Origin: Actinostola sp. cb2023
Lineage: Eukaryota; Cnidaria; Anthozoa; Actiniaria; Actinostolidae
DNA: 64,000 nucleotides
NCBI GenBank assembly: GCA_033675265.1
Contig: JAUJYZ010000447.1
Coordinates: 124,001-188,000, forward strand
Reading direction: 5' to 3'
Below are positions 25,601-33,044 of the stretch, one piece after another (position 1 is the first letter of the stretch; the number at the start of each line of letters is the position of its first letter). The translations under genes were made by a program, and so were the position numbers. The notes below the pieces were generated by a model that ran no database searches, was not told where the DNA came from, and was given only the letters and a program-made list of their open reading frames with translations.

Positions 25601-28600
25601 TTAATTAAATATTTATATTGTGTTAAACTTTCCCCAAGTAGAAAAAAACTATAATGATAACATTCCAATGCCGGTAATTAATTAAAATGAATCTTCAAAA
25701 TAACATTGTAAAATCAATCTTATTATCAATCTTATTATTCTTTTACATTCCACTATGTCATACATTGTCAGCTTACTACAATCATTAATAAACTGCATCA
25801 GTCTTACTTTGATTTGCATCTATCTAAGGCTGAATTAGACGGCACGACTTTTGCCTACAACTGTCGCACACAACTTGCTCACGCTTACTTACGAATCGTT
25901 TCGTGTAAATCAGCCTACAACTTGCTCACGACTGTTGCACACAACAATTCTCAAGAATTCTCAAGAAGTTGGGAATCAATTTCGCAAGGGTATACCCCAA
26001 TCCAGGGTACATTTGAGGTACATTTCAAGGTTCCAAAAATGCTACCCCGGGTATACATACATACATACATACATACATAAACTTTATTTAAACACGGAAT
26101 CTCTTCTTCCAGAGAGCCGTGACATCTAAAAATAATAATAATTTGTATAATAAATAGTATACACTCGATTGCAGAAACGTTGCAGTATACATTTATACAA
26201 ATATACAAATATCTAATGAGATGCAAAATGTTAGACATGCTAAAATACAACTGTTTTAAGCACAAAATAGTGCTGAAAATTATTGTGTTGTCCTTGTTGG
26301 ATGCGATACTAATCTAAAATTGATGATTCTGATGTATTAGAAGAAAATAAGCGATGTTTCGCACTTTGTATCTCATTAGATATCTTGTATCTCATTAGAT
26401 AGTTGTATAAATGTATAGTACAACGTTTCTGCAATTGAGTGTATATATAAATAGAAAATATCAGAATAGCTAGTAAAAATATTAATTCAAGTATTTAAAG
26501 TGTTTAGTTTAACTAGGGCAGATTTGAAAGCTTTCAAACTTGATTTATCTTTCACCTCTGTAGGGATCTTGTTCCAGGTAACAGATCCTCTATAGTTTAA
26601 AGTACACTTCCCAGCTTCAGTAATAGGTCTGGGAATGTGAAGACTGTTTTTTGAGTTTCTTAAATTATGTGAATGTATATTTGAAGTATTATTAAATATA
26701 TTTTTCAGATAACCTGGAGTAAGATCATTTTGTATTTTGTACATCATAGTGGCTAGTTGATTAGCTCTCCTAAGATGAAGTCTATCCCAGCCAAGGTCAT
26801 CCAATAACTCCTCAGAATGTTTATCATTAATATTTGGAAAGGATATGATTTTAGCAGCTCTGTTTTGTAGTTTTTGGAGTTTGTCTGATAGGCCCTTACC
26901 GATGGTCCCCCATACAGTAGAACAGTAATCAAGGTATGGAAGTATTAAAGTGCACCTAACCCCTGTGAGATTGTTTTAAAAATCTATTCAATATAAGCTG
27001 AATAGTTGTTGGGTTCAGTATTTTGTGATTTGAACCTTGCGTTTATGAGTTATAGAGGTTTGAAATCTCAATATGCAAATTTGATGACGTCTACCCAGGA
27101 ATTTGCCATAACTTATTTAGACTTTTTCAAGAAGAACTTATTTTTTGAAATGGGCAAAAAAGTTATAAAATCATTTATAAAGACTGTGAAAATATTCTGT
27201 AAGTTTAGAAATGTCAATAATCAGCACAAGGGCGTTTTTGTATAATAAATGATTCCTGGGTAGACGTCATCAAATTTGCATATTGAGATTTCAAACCTCT
27301 ATAACTCATAAACGCAAGGTTCAAATCACAAAATACTGAACCCAACAACTATTCAGCTTATATTGAATAGATTTTTAAAACAATCTCACAGGGGTTAGGT
27401 GCACTTTAAGGTAATAGAGACACACTCTAGTTTCAAAAGGAATAACAGGAGTGACTCGTTTTAGAACTGCTAGTCCTGCAGAAATTTTCTTAGAAATAGT
27501 GTCAATATGCGAGTACCAGTTTAGGTTTTCGTCTAGTTGAATTCCGAGGGATCTATAGACTGTTACCCTTTTTAACTGTACATTATTTATTTCGACTTTA
27601 AAATCTTGATGTACTTGAGAAAGCTTGAACGAGCTTCCAATCAACATAAATTTAGATTTTTTAACATTGAGAGTTAATTTATTAGCATTTAACCAGGTTT
27701 GAATGGTGTTTAAGTCCTGGTTCATTTGGCATTGTAGAGCAGAAGAGTCCTGTGATGCCAATGACAGAGTGGTGTCATCGGCGTACATTCTCGGTTTACT
27801 GTACAAATGACAAGCGGGGAGGTCATTTAGGTATATGGTAAATAAGAAAGGGCCCAGTATATAGATCCCTGAGGAATGCCATAGTTTAGAGTACAATAGT
27901 AATTTGAGAGTGTCCCATTTGCCAAGGTTTTCTGTTTACGTTCGGTGAGATAGGATTTAAACCAGTCTAAGGAGTTTGGCTTAATACCATAAATATCAGC
28001 AATATCTGATGGTCCAGGGAATCGAAAGCTTTTTTCAGATCCACAAAGATCACACCGTTTAAGAAACTGTTGTCAATATTTTTGAACCATTCGTTTGTTT
28101 CTTCTAACAAACAGGTTTCCACAGAAAACCCTGGCCTGAAACCAGATTGAGACTCAGTTAATAGGTTATTCTCATTTAGATATGTGTATAACTGTTTAAA
28201 GATCACTCTTTCAATCAATTTACTTACAACTGGTAATACAGATATTGGCCTATAGTTATTATAGGATCTGACTTGTCATCCTCTTTGAAAATAGGGATGA
28301 CTTTAGCAATCTTCCAATCATCAGGAAAAATCCCAGTAGTGATTGAGAGATTGATTATATAAGTCAGAGGTCTGACTATTATCGGTGCGGCTAATTTTAG
28401 CAGGCGTGATGGTATATTATCAAGTCCTGTGGCTATATTATTTGGAAGTTTGTTGATTAATTTAGATATGTCATCAGTTGAAATTGTAGTTTTCAAAAGT
28501 TGATTTTGAATGCGTAATGAAATCTGTTACTTTTGATCTAGTATTTGGAATCTTAGAAGCATTAGGGTTAACGTTGATCCAACCTCTGAGAAGTGTTTGT

Positions 28601-31217
28601 TTAGAAAACTACTAATATCATTAGGATCATCATACATTTAGGTAATATTGTCAACTACAAGTTCGTTTATTTTGCTATTTTTTGGTTCATTTCCCATCAA
28701 TTTGTTTATTCCTTTCCAGGTATTTGCTATATTGAGACGATTTTCATTAAAATAGAAATTGTAATAATTTGTTTTGGCAAGTTTGATATCATAGTTTACT
28801 TTGTTTCTTTGACTCTTGTAATTAGCCCAATTTGAATCTGATGGAGACCTGGATGCTATCTTTTTGAGCTTATCTCTTTTGAACATTAAAGACTTTAGTT
28901 CAGGAGTGATCCAAGGAGCAGATACTCCCCTGATCCTTTTCTTTTTCAACGGGACATGATTATTTGCAATTGATAAGAATATTTGCTTCCACTTGTTCCA
29001 TGCCATGTTTGAATCATTCATAATTTCGATAACATGCCATGGAACATTGGAAAGATTTTGTTGGAAATTGTCTAAGCTAAAGTTTTTGTAACACCTACTA
29101 GAAATGATCTTGGAGTTACATTTGTTTGTAGTTTTAGAAGTGCAGCCTTTCCTTATAGCAGATATCATACAATGATCACTCAGACCAATGTCCAGGACAC
29201 CTGAGCATGAGTGTATTTTGCTGCATAGTACCCAATCCAGGGTACATTTGAGGTACAATTCAAAAGGTTCCAAAAGTATGCTACCCCGGGTATACCCCAA
29301 TCACTGATTAAGGTACATTTAGGGGATACCTTAGGTACTTTTGGGGTATACCTCGAATCTACCTAATTTTCGTAGGGGGGCCTGTGTACTTGCTATTAAC
29401 CTGTGTACTTGCTATTACCCTGTGTACTTGCTATTACCCTGTGTACTTGCTATTGTACTTGCTATCACCCTGTGTACTTGCTATTACCCTGTGTACTTGC
29501 TATTACCCTGTGTACTTGCTATTACCCTGTGTACTTGCTATTACCCTGTGTACTTGCTATTACCCTGTGTACTTGCTATTACCCTGTGTACTTGCTATTA
29601 ACCTGTGTACTTGCTATTACCCTGTGTACTTGCTATTACCCTGTGTACTTGCTATTACCTGTACTTGCTATCACCCTGTGTACTTGCTATTACCCTGTGT
29701 ACTTGCTATTACCCTGTGTACTTGCTATTACCCTGTGTACTTGCTATTACCCTGTGTACTTGCTATTGTACTTGCTATCACCCTGTGTACTTGCTATTAC
29801 CCTGTGTACTTGCTATTACCCTGTGTACTTGCTATTACCCTGTGTACTTGCTATTACCCTACACGTACTTGCTATTATATCCTGTGTACTTGCTATTGTA
29901 CTTGCTATTGTATTGTATTACCCTGTGTACTTGCTATTACCCTCAGGGGCGGATCCAGGGGGAGGGTTCTGGGAGTTGCAACCCCCCCTATGGATATTTT
30001 TTTAATACCGCTTGTATAGATATGTCTGTCCGTAGGTCTCTCTTGCACTTTCAGCTCTCTCCCTCGTAAGAATAATATAATTCATTCATACTGTTTACAC
30101 GACCGTTCGACTTTGAGGCCGGTTTGACTGATAACAGAAAGAACCTGCCGTTTTTAGCGTCAAAAACGTATGTGAAGCCTTCATACTTGTAAGCTCACCC
30201 AAGAAGACTCTTCCAAGCATCTTTGTTGGATGTCCAATAAACTCAAAATTTTACTGAAAATTGAGTTTTGTTGTGTTAATAAAACAACTCCAGATCTCTA
30301 AAAATTTCATTTTAGAGCTTGTAGATTTCAAAATTTTCTGGGGGGGCATGCCCCCACACCCCCCTAGTAGTTCGCGGCTTTGCCGCTCACACAACACAAC
30401 GCCCGCAACACAACCCCCTGTTTGACAAAAGGCCTGGATCCGCCCCTGACCCTGTGTACTTGCTATTACCCCGTGTACTTGCTATTACCCTGTGTACTTG
30501 CTATTACCCTGTGTACTTGCTATTACCCTGTGTACTTGCTATTACCCTGTGTACTTGCTATTACCCTGTGTACTTGCTATTGTACTTGCTATTACCCTGT
30601 GTACTTGCTATTGTACTTGCTATTACCCTGTGTACTTGCTATTACCCTGTGTACTTGCTATTACCCTGTGTACTTGCTATTGTACTTGCTATTACCCTGT
30701 GTACTTGCTATCACCCTGTGTACTTGCTATTACCCTGTGTACTTGCTATTACCCTGTGTACTTGCTATTACCCTGTGTACTTGCTATTACCCTGTGTACT
30801 TGCTATTACCCTACGTGTACTTGCTATTACCCTGTGTACTTGCTATTACCCTGTGTACTTGCTATTACCCTGTGTACTTGCTATTGTACTTGCTATTACC
30901 CTGTGTACTTGCTATTGTACTTGCTATTACCCTGTGTACTTGCTATTACCCTGTGTACTTGCTATTACCCTGTGTACTTGCTATTGTACTTGCTATTACC
31001 CTGTGTACTTGCTATTACCCTGTGTACTTGCTATTACCCTGTGTACTTGCTATTACCCTGTGTACTTGCTATTATACCCATGCAGTCTAGGTACCCTACC
31101 TCCAATAGTTGGCTTGTATTCTCTTCTAGAATGCCCGTGCACGTACTTTTGTACAAACGATGTTTTGCCAACAAGTGCATCTCCAATTATAAGGACTTTA
31201 AACAACACTTCGGTCAT
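10541..31217 (-). CDS. RAB29: Rab GTPase, Rab32/38/29 family (RAB29-like), six exons
   Basis: Small GTPase of membrane traffic; Rab32-family members act on lysosome-related organelles and retromer-linked transport. The CDS joins 31217-31100, 21800-21745, 21658-21643, 17860-17679, 13113-12992 and 10673-10541 on the minus strand: 627 nt, 208 residues, no phase conflict. Visible motifs: P-loop GDALVGKTS (12-20), switch I YKPTIGVDFALK (34-45), switch II WDIAGQERF (60-68) with the Ile-Ala of the Rab32 family, NKSD (123-126), SVKE (153-156) and C-terminal RFCC for double geranylgeranylation. RWKQDLDSK, ACVIMFD and FTSMTR agree best with remembered vertebrate RAB29. The ATG is set by an in-frame TGA six codons upstream. 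The NKSD serine replaces the usual Cys. Rab family certain; RAB29 versus RAB32 placement needs a tree. Confidence 0.93.
10927..10992 (+). repeat. tRNA-Arg-like segment, possible SINE head
   Basis: GGTAGTCTAATGGATAAGTA resembles the D-arm/A-box part of tRNA-Arg, and GATTCAACTCTGG about 35 nt later resembles a B box. The acceptor stem does not pair well, so it is not a working tRNA. Confidence 0.3.
12077..12118. repeat. Perfect short hairpin
   Basis: ATTTTGAGACGTCAATA and its complement TATTGACGTCTCAAAAT flank 8 bases. A diverged copy follows at 12210-12250. Confidence 0.7.
12992..13113 (-). CDS. RAB29: Rab gene exon 5 (G4/G5 motifs)
   Basis: 122 nt, acceptor TTTCTAATAG|, donor ATGGA|GTAAGT. 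It encodes SDLSSRPLPKETIDQVCREH and FLGWTEMSVKEDLNISESM; WTEMSVKE is the G5 region. A 45-bp minisatellite begins about 50 bp upstream of the acceptor. Confidence 0.93.
13166..14886. repeat. 45-bp minisatellite, ~38 units, in Rab intron 4
   Basis: The unit contains CTACACAGAGATCACTTCCC and CAGCAACACTTGTCCA. Units are nearly identical with single-base variants (CCA/CCG, TGC/AGC). The period is divisible by 3, so frames of several hundred codons stay open on both strands; this is not evidence of coding. A few 2-bp deletions shift the frame near 14383 and 14740. Confidence 0.95.
14887..15334 (+). pseudogene. Ty3/Gypsy integrase C-terminus, interrupted fragment
   Basis: After the 45-bp array the plus strand reads GKLRS then a stop, then WEDAVYVVVNRIGTGPVYEV (about 14918-14998), the GPY/F-type end of a Gypsy integrase. 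It resumes at 15117 as GKERVLHRNLILPCEFL, the usual following motif. Between them (about 15011-15116) is an insertion ending ATTATTATTATAG, flanked by AGGT on both sides, like a short retroposon tail. Beyond 15175 the frame is uncertain and runs into the 39-bp array. Element dead. Confidence 0.75.
15335..16772. repeat. 39-bp minisatellite, ~37 units
   Basis: Units contain GATAACAGTCAGGACTTAG and GTGTTGG(G/A)GACGTCGAG, with GGAAGT, GTAAGT and GTAAAT variants interspersed. Divisible by 3, hence long open frames on both strands (13-residue repeat around DNSQDL). The array lies between Gypsy fragments of opposite orientation. Confidence 0.95.
16773..17420 (-). pseudogene. Ty3/Gypsy pol fragment: protease end and RT start
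   Basis: Minus-strand reading from 17420 gives IIAYGGHEIKNIGACQL and VTEVEGPAMLGCKSSSDLGL (end of an aspartic protease domain), a linker, then YKDCFEGLGTFRNMKPYHI, HPPRSVPVHLRDVYKQEID and TDWVNSIVLSE, the usual start of Gypsy reverse transcriptase. An 82-bp insert breaks it. Beyond it KLRVCLDPR (about 16770-16798) resumes the RT before the 39-bp array takes over. The catalytic YVDD part, RNase H and integrase of this copy are absent. It lies in Rab intron 4. Confidence 0.85.
16779..16886 (-). mobile_element. 82-bp retro-insert with 13-bp target duplication
   Basis: TACTCTTAGCTTT occurs at 16779-16791 and again at 16874-16886. The 82 bp between them interrupts the Gypsy RT gene. On the minus strand the insert contains CTGAAGATGGCAACAG and GTCGAAAC, like the terminal region of Penelope-like elements. 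A 13-bp duplication fits target-primed insertion. Confidence 0.6.
17421..17678. other. Rab intron 4 proximal part; foldback-related fragment
   Basis: About 17437-17500 (CATAGCTGGAAAGAGCTCG, AAATTAGTAAAAATGTG) resembles an arm of the foldback at 24787-25172. No coding sequence before exon 4. Confidence 0.4.
17679..17860 (-). CDS. RAB29: Rab gene exon 4 (switch II to NK of the G4 motif)
   Basis: 182 nt, acceptor TATTTGCAG|, donor AACAAG|GTATGT. It encodes (G)QERFTSMTRVYYKGAAAC through PCVLAGNK, covering the core of the G domain. Confidence 0.95.
18051..19136. repeat. 28-bp minisatellite, ~39 units, in Rab intron 3
   Basis: ATACCTGTGTCATAGAGTCT is followed by GGTATGGG or variants every 28 bp. 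Confidence 0.95.
19137..21567. repeat. 17-bp minisatellite, ~140 units, in Rab intron 3
   Basis: CCCCTCTATTATCAACA and the TGAACA variant repeat every 17 bp. Blocks of TCAAC and TGAAC units alternate, and a stretch of about 340 bp near 20440-20785 recurs near 20785-21120, indicating segmental duplication within the array. It abuts the 28-bp array directly. Confidence 0.95.
21643..21658 (-). CDS. RAB29: Rab gene exon 3, 16-nt microexon
   Basis: CTGTGGGATATAGCAG encodes LWDIA plus the first base of Gly, exactly the invariant Rab segment between exons 2 and 4. It lies between a pyrimidine-rich acceptor (TTTCTTTTCCTCTTC...CCAAG|) and donor |GTAAAACA. Both phases close, and without it the Rab fold would lack switch II. 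Confidence 0.92.
21745..21800 (-). CDS. RAB29: Rab gene exon 2 (switch I to interswitch)
   Basis: 56 nt between acceptor TGTGTTTCAG| and donor |GTAAAATT. It encodes (V)DFALKVIRWSDDVTVRLQ. Phase 1 at entry and 0 at exit match exons 1 and 3. A 19-bp array starts 26 bp upstream of the acceptor. Confidence 0.93.
21827..22745. repeat. 19-bp minisatellite (block 1), Rab intron 1, acceptor side
   Basis: GTGTACTTGCTATTACCCT repeats every 19 bp with shortened units (GTACTTGCTATT). It begins 26 bp from the exon 2 acceptor. The same unit fills 29383-31080 at the other end of this intron. Confidence 0.95.
22746..23160. repeat. Compound GTACC-rich tandem repeat, ~90-bp unit
   Basis: TTTTTATTCAGTTCAACAAT recurs at about 22931, 23021 and 23114, each followed by runs of GTACCTCAAATGTACCC / GTATACCCCAAATG. 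Imperfect. Confidence 0.7.
23161..24302. other. Unique part of Rab intron 1
   Basis: No protein-coding gene is supported. GT-AG signals on the plus strand (CCG|GTAAGA at 23549/23550; CTTTCAG| at 23627; TCT|GTAAGT at 23715/23716) could belong to an unrecognised transcript. Confidence 0.4.
24303..24560. repeat. ~54-bp tandem repeat, ~4.5 units
   Basis: AAAGTATGCTACCCCGGGTA then TACCCCAATTCAGGGTACAT repeats four to five times. Single units occur at 25988-26055 and 29229-29305, where they are split by the LINE. Confidence 0.85.
24565..24786. repeat. Palindromic GAATTC/CCTAGG-type repeat (block 1)
   Basis: GAATTCTTAGGAATTCTTGA and close variants repeat in about 12-bp steps; nearly every step is self-complementary. 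Confidence 0.85.
24787..25172. mobile_element. Foldback element inside the GAATTC repeat
   Basis: GCTTGTGTCACCTGTCACGT at 24790 is the complement of the end near 25172. The arms continue inward about 100 bp (ACTTTTTAAATTTTCA, GGAAAGAGCATACTAAAGTTA). It splits the palindromic repeat into two blocks. No ORF of note. Confidence 0.75.
25180..25410. repeat. Palindromic GAATTC-type repeat (block 2)
   Basis: Same GAATTCTTAGGAATTCTTGA pattern, broken by about 30 bp of other sequence near 25290. A small remnant is at 25948-25966. Confidence 0.8.
25411..25987. other. AT-rich intron sequence, no gene seen
   Basis: Unique AT-rich DNA; near 25855-25945 the phrase CTGTCGCACACAACTTGCTC recurs in altered form. 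Confidence 0.4.
26155..26455. mobile_element. Foldback element in the LINE 3' region
   Basis: TATACACTCGATTGCAGAAA at the left and the complement of TTTCTGCAATTGAGTGTATA at the right define arms of about 75 bp, also sharing ATATCTAATGAGATGCAAA. The interior is about 140 bp and AT-rich. Confidence 0.7.
26949..27405. mobile_element. Complete TTAA-flanked foldback MITE, 457 bp
   Basis: Left end AGTGCACCTAACCCCTGTGA and right end TCACAGGGGTTAGGTGCACT are complementary, and the arms extend about 155 bp with almost no mismatch up to ACGTCTACCCAGGAA. TTAA duplications lie at 26945-26948 and 27406-27409. It interrupts the LINE RT; the LINE frame reads across (TLILPYLDYCSTVWG) if the element plus one TTAA is ignored. 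TTAA specificity is typical of piggyBac-type transposition. The short open frame inside is arm sequence, not a gene. Confidence 0.9.
29229..29382. repeat. Right half of the GTATACCCC repeat unit split by the LINE
   Basis: CCCAATCCAGGGTACATTTG and GCTACCCCGGGTATACCCCA continue the repeat seen at 24303-24560 and 25988-26055. Confidence 0.75.
29383..29943. repeat. 19-bp minisatellite (block 2), Rab intron 1
   Basis: Same GTGTACTTGCTATTACCCT unit as block 1, same orientation. Confidence 0.95.
29944..30448. mobile_element. hAT-like MITE, 505 bp, inside the 19-bp array
   Basis: Ends are CAGGGGCGGATCCAGG and CCTGGATCCGCCCCTG. Flanks read ACCCT on both sides (29939-29943, 30449-30453), though the host array itself contains that word. 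CAGGGGCGGATCC termini are common in animal hAT-type MITEs; the usual duplication is 8 bp, so a 5-bp one is atypical. The interior has GGGGGGCATGCCCCCACACC. No ORF. Confidence 0.7.
30449..31080. repeat. 19-bp minisatellite (block 3), Rab intron 1, donor side
   Basis: Continuation of the same array after the MITE, ending about 20 bp from the exon 1 donor. Confidence 0.95.
31100..31217 (-). CDS. RAB29: Rab gene exon 1 (start codon, P-loop, switch I)
   Basis: Codes for 39 residues from ATG (31217-31215), beginning MTEVLFKVLIIGDALVGKTS, plus one base of the next codon. The donor is GGAG|GTAGGG. A 19-bp minisatellite begins about 20 bp inside the intron. Confidence 0.93.
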
Positions 31218-31604
31218 ATTAAAACAAATCAGTCACAAAGCAGTTCTATCTTCCTTCTCAGCGTATATATTTACGTCTTGGAACCAACTTCACGTGATAA
31301 TTTAATATAGACCGGAAATACGTTCTTATGATTACAAGTATTATTCACATGACGAATGCATGATCGATCGGACCGTGACACAGGTAACCCACACACAGTA
31401 AAAATGGTATCTTTTTGAAATCTCGAAATGCAAATAAAGTGACGTATGGGGAGACATCATTTATTATATAAAAGCACTCTATAGTGTCCCCTATAGTGCA
31501 AACACAGGCAGCCCAAACAGTATAGTATGCAGTATATACTTGTGGGTTATTTTTGAGTATTTTTTAAAATGTTTCGAAATGTAAAATAATTTGCTCATTA
31601 TAAG

Positions 31605-31836
31605 CTTACTGACATTCACTTATATTTATCTACATTTATTTTTTCTTGTTTTCTTTTGACGTTCCTGAGTCATTTAGTGGTATTTTTTAGCCCTCTGAAC
31701 TTTCCCATAAGAATTTGTTTTGTTTTTTTTTCTTACGGGGAGGGAAGGTTTTAAAAATACCACTAAATGATCTGACTCCGGGATGTCAAAAACCACAAAA
31801 TAAATGTAAATAAAAGTGAATGTCAGTTACTTCCAT
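31605..31836. mobile_element. Foldback element, ~110-bp arms
   Basis: CTGACATTCAC at the left pairs with GTGAATGTCAG at the right. Inward, TCATTTAGTGGTATTTTT and its complement AAAAATACCACTAAATGA are visible. The spacer is about 20 bp of T-rich sequence. Confidence 0.75.
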
Positions 31837-31894
31837 ATCATTTTTAATTATTTTAGTTCAAGGCGCTACTTGAAAATCACTTAACAAATTATGG

Positions 31895-32055
31895 CAATTA
31901 AATGCTCGATGTCACAAAATTAGCATATCAGGATTTAAAACCTCTATAACTGAGTAATGTGAAGCTCAAATCACATAACACTGAACCACCCCAATATTCA
32001 CTTCATATTGAAGTGATTTCTAAAATAAAAAAATAAGGGTGATTATAAGCACTTT
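31895..32055. repeat. Diverged half copy of the TTAA MITE family
   Basis: AACCTCTATAACT, CTCAAATCACATAACACTGAA and TTCATATTGAAGTGATTT parallel the right half of the element at 27255-27405, ending AAGCACTTTA. About 70-75% similar by eye. Confidence 0.6.
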
Positions 32056-33044
32056 ACATGTAAGGGTACCTTAATAAAAAGCAGATGATTGGACAGTCAA
32101 TCACATAAATTGTTTTCGAAATTGCTTACCAGTAAGTGAAATTGTCTGTGTACGTCCAGCCAATCCCTGCTAATAATGGCTCAATCAATTCCAAGCTTAC
32201 CCCTCCCCTCAGGCATTTGTCAAGTCTGACGTCCCCACATTACAAGTGGCATATTTGCTCGCAAGCGCAGATCTGACATATCGAAGAACAAAAAACAATC
32301 AAACCATTTTATTGGAATGCTTTATAACTTATAAATAAGGCTATATTTACAGTATGATACAATTCACTATACAATTCTATTAGTGACACCTGTGGTTTAT
32401 CACTATATACCTTATATACAGCTACCAAGAATATGCATCTGCAAAACAATCTCATAGAAAAAATAAACTGCTGTTGAAAAATCTGTGATTGAAAAATCTG
32501 ATGTGCAAGCATCATTTAATATCAATGAACCTATATCAACACACCTTCCCACCCAAAAATGACTGCACGGTCGGCTACAAGTTGTTTGAAATCCTGGTAA
32601 AGAATGGATGATGTACCTGCTAACAATGACTTATAATATATGGTCATTGCTGATTGTCCGTCTCTGTATATTGTCCGTCTCTGTATGTTGACCAATCAGG
32701 ATCAAATAAAAAATGACTCAATAATCAATACACCCTTATATAGCTTGGGCTTACCAATTTCAGACCATGTGTCATTTCCATGAGTATTAGATCCTTTGCT
32801 TGAATGACATCCATATTTATGTCTCTTCTCAAGCATTACCGATAGACAGAAATAATACGTGGTCTGAAATGGGAAACCCCAACTTTCAAAAAGGGTCTAT
32901 CATATGGTCGTATTACCATTAATGGTAGTAAATTGGTTTGTTTGTTTAGCATATAAGACTGTTATTATATATCTCTCAAGAATGCAACAACAATTATTAT
33001 TGACAGTTGATTTCATATATAATTCTCCTGACTATTACTTACAA

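Larger units (their letters stand above)
26056..29228 (-). mobile_element. 5'-truncated APE-type LINE (CR1/L2/Jockey-like), broken by a MITE
   Basis: Minus-strand order: end of an AP-endonuclease domain (DIGLSDHCMI, 29150s), linker (VSAPWITPELKSLMFKRDKL), RT start (GLDNIPSRLLKLAAPIIVRP), fingers/palm FVDLKKAFDSLDHQILL, GIPQGS with a frameshift just after it (about 27865), catalytic YADDT (about 27771-27785), thumb, and a C-terminal DDLGWDRLHLRRANQLATMM to GSVTWNKIPTEV. The 3' end is a (TATG)n tail at 26056-26079. Flanks are the two halves of the GGGTATA/CCCAATCC repeat unit, so the target is known. At least three frameshifts or stops make it inactive. A 457-bp MITE and a 300-bp foldback interrupt it. 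Confidence 0.88.
31218..33044. other. Upstream region of the Rab gene
   Basis: Presumed promoter side of the Rab gene. ACCGGAAAT at about 31311 resembles an ETS-type site; no TATA box is obvious. A foldback (31605-31836) and a diverged TTAA-MITE half (31895-32055) follow. A short inverted pair (TTTCAGACCATGTGTC / ACGTGGTCTGAAA) is near 32760-32870. Otherwise AT-rich, no gene. Confidence 0.45.

Noticed and set aside
27006..27245. 79-codon plus-strand frame
   Set aside because: It lies within the arms and centre of the TTAA MITE and has no conserved features.
26487..29300. A cellular reverse transcriptase or other host gene
   Set aside because: Multiple frame breaks, target-site halves at both ends and a microsatellite tail show it is a dead LINE copy.
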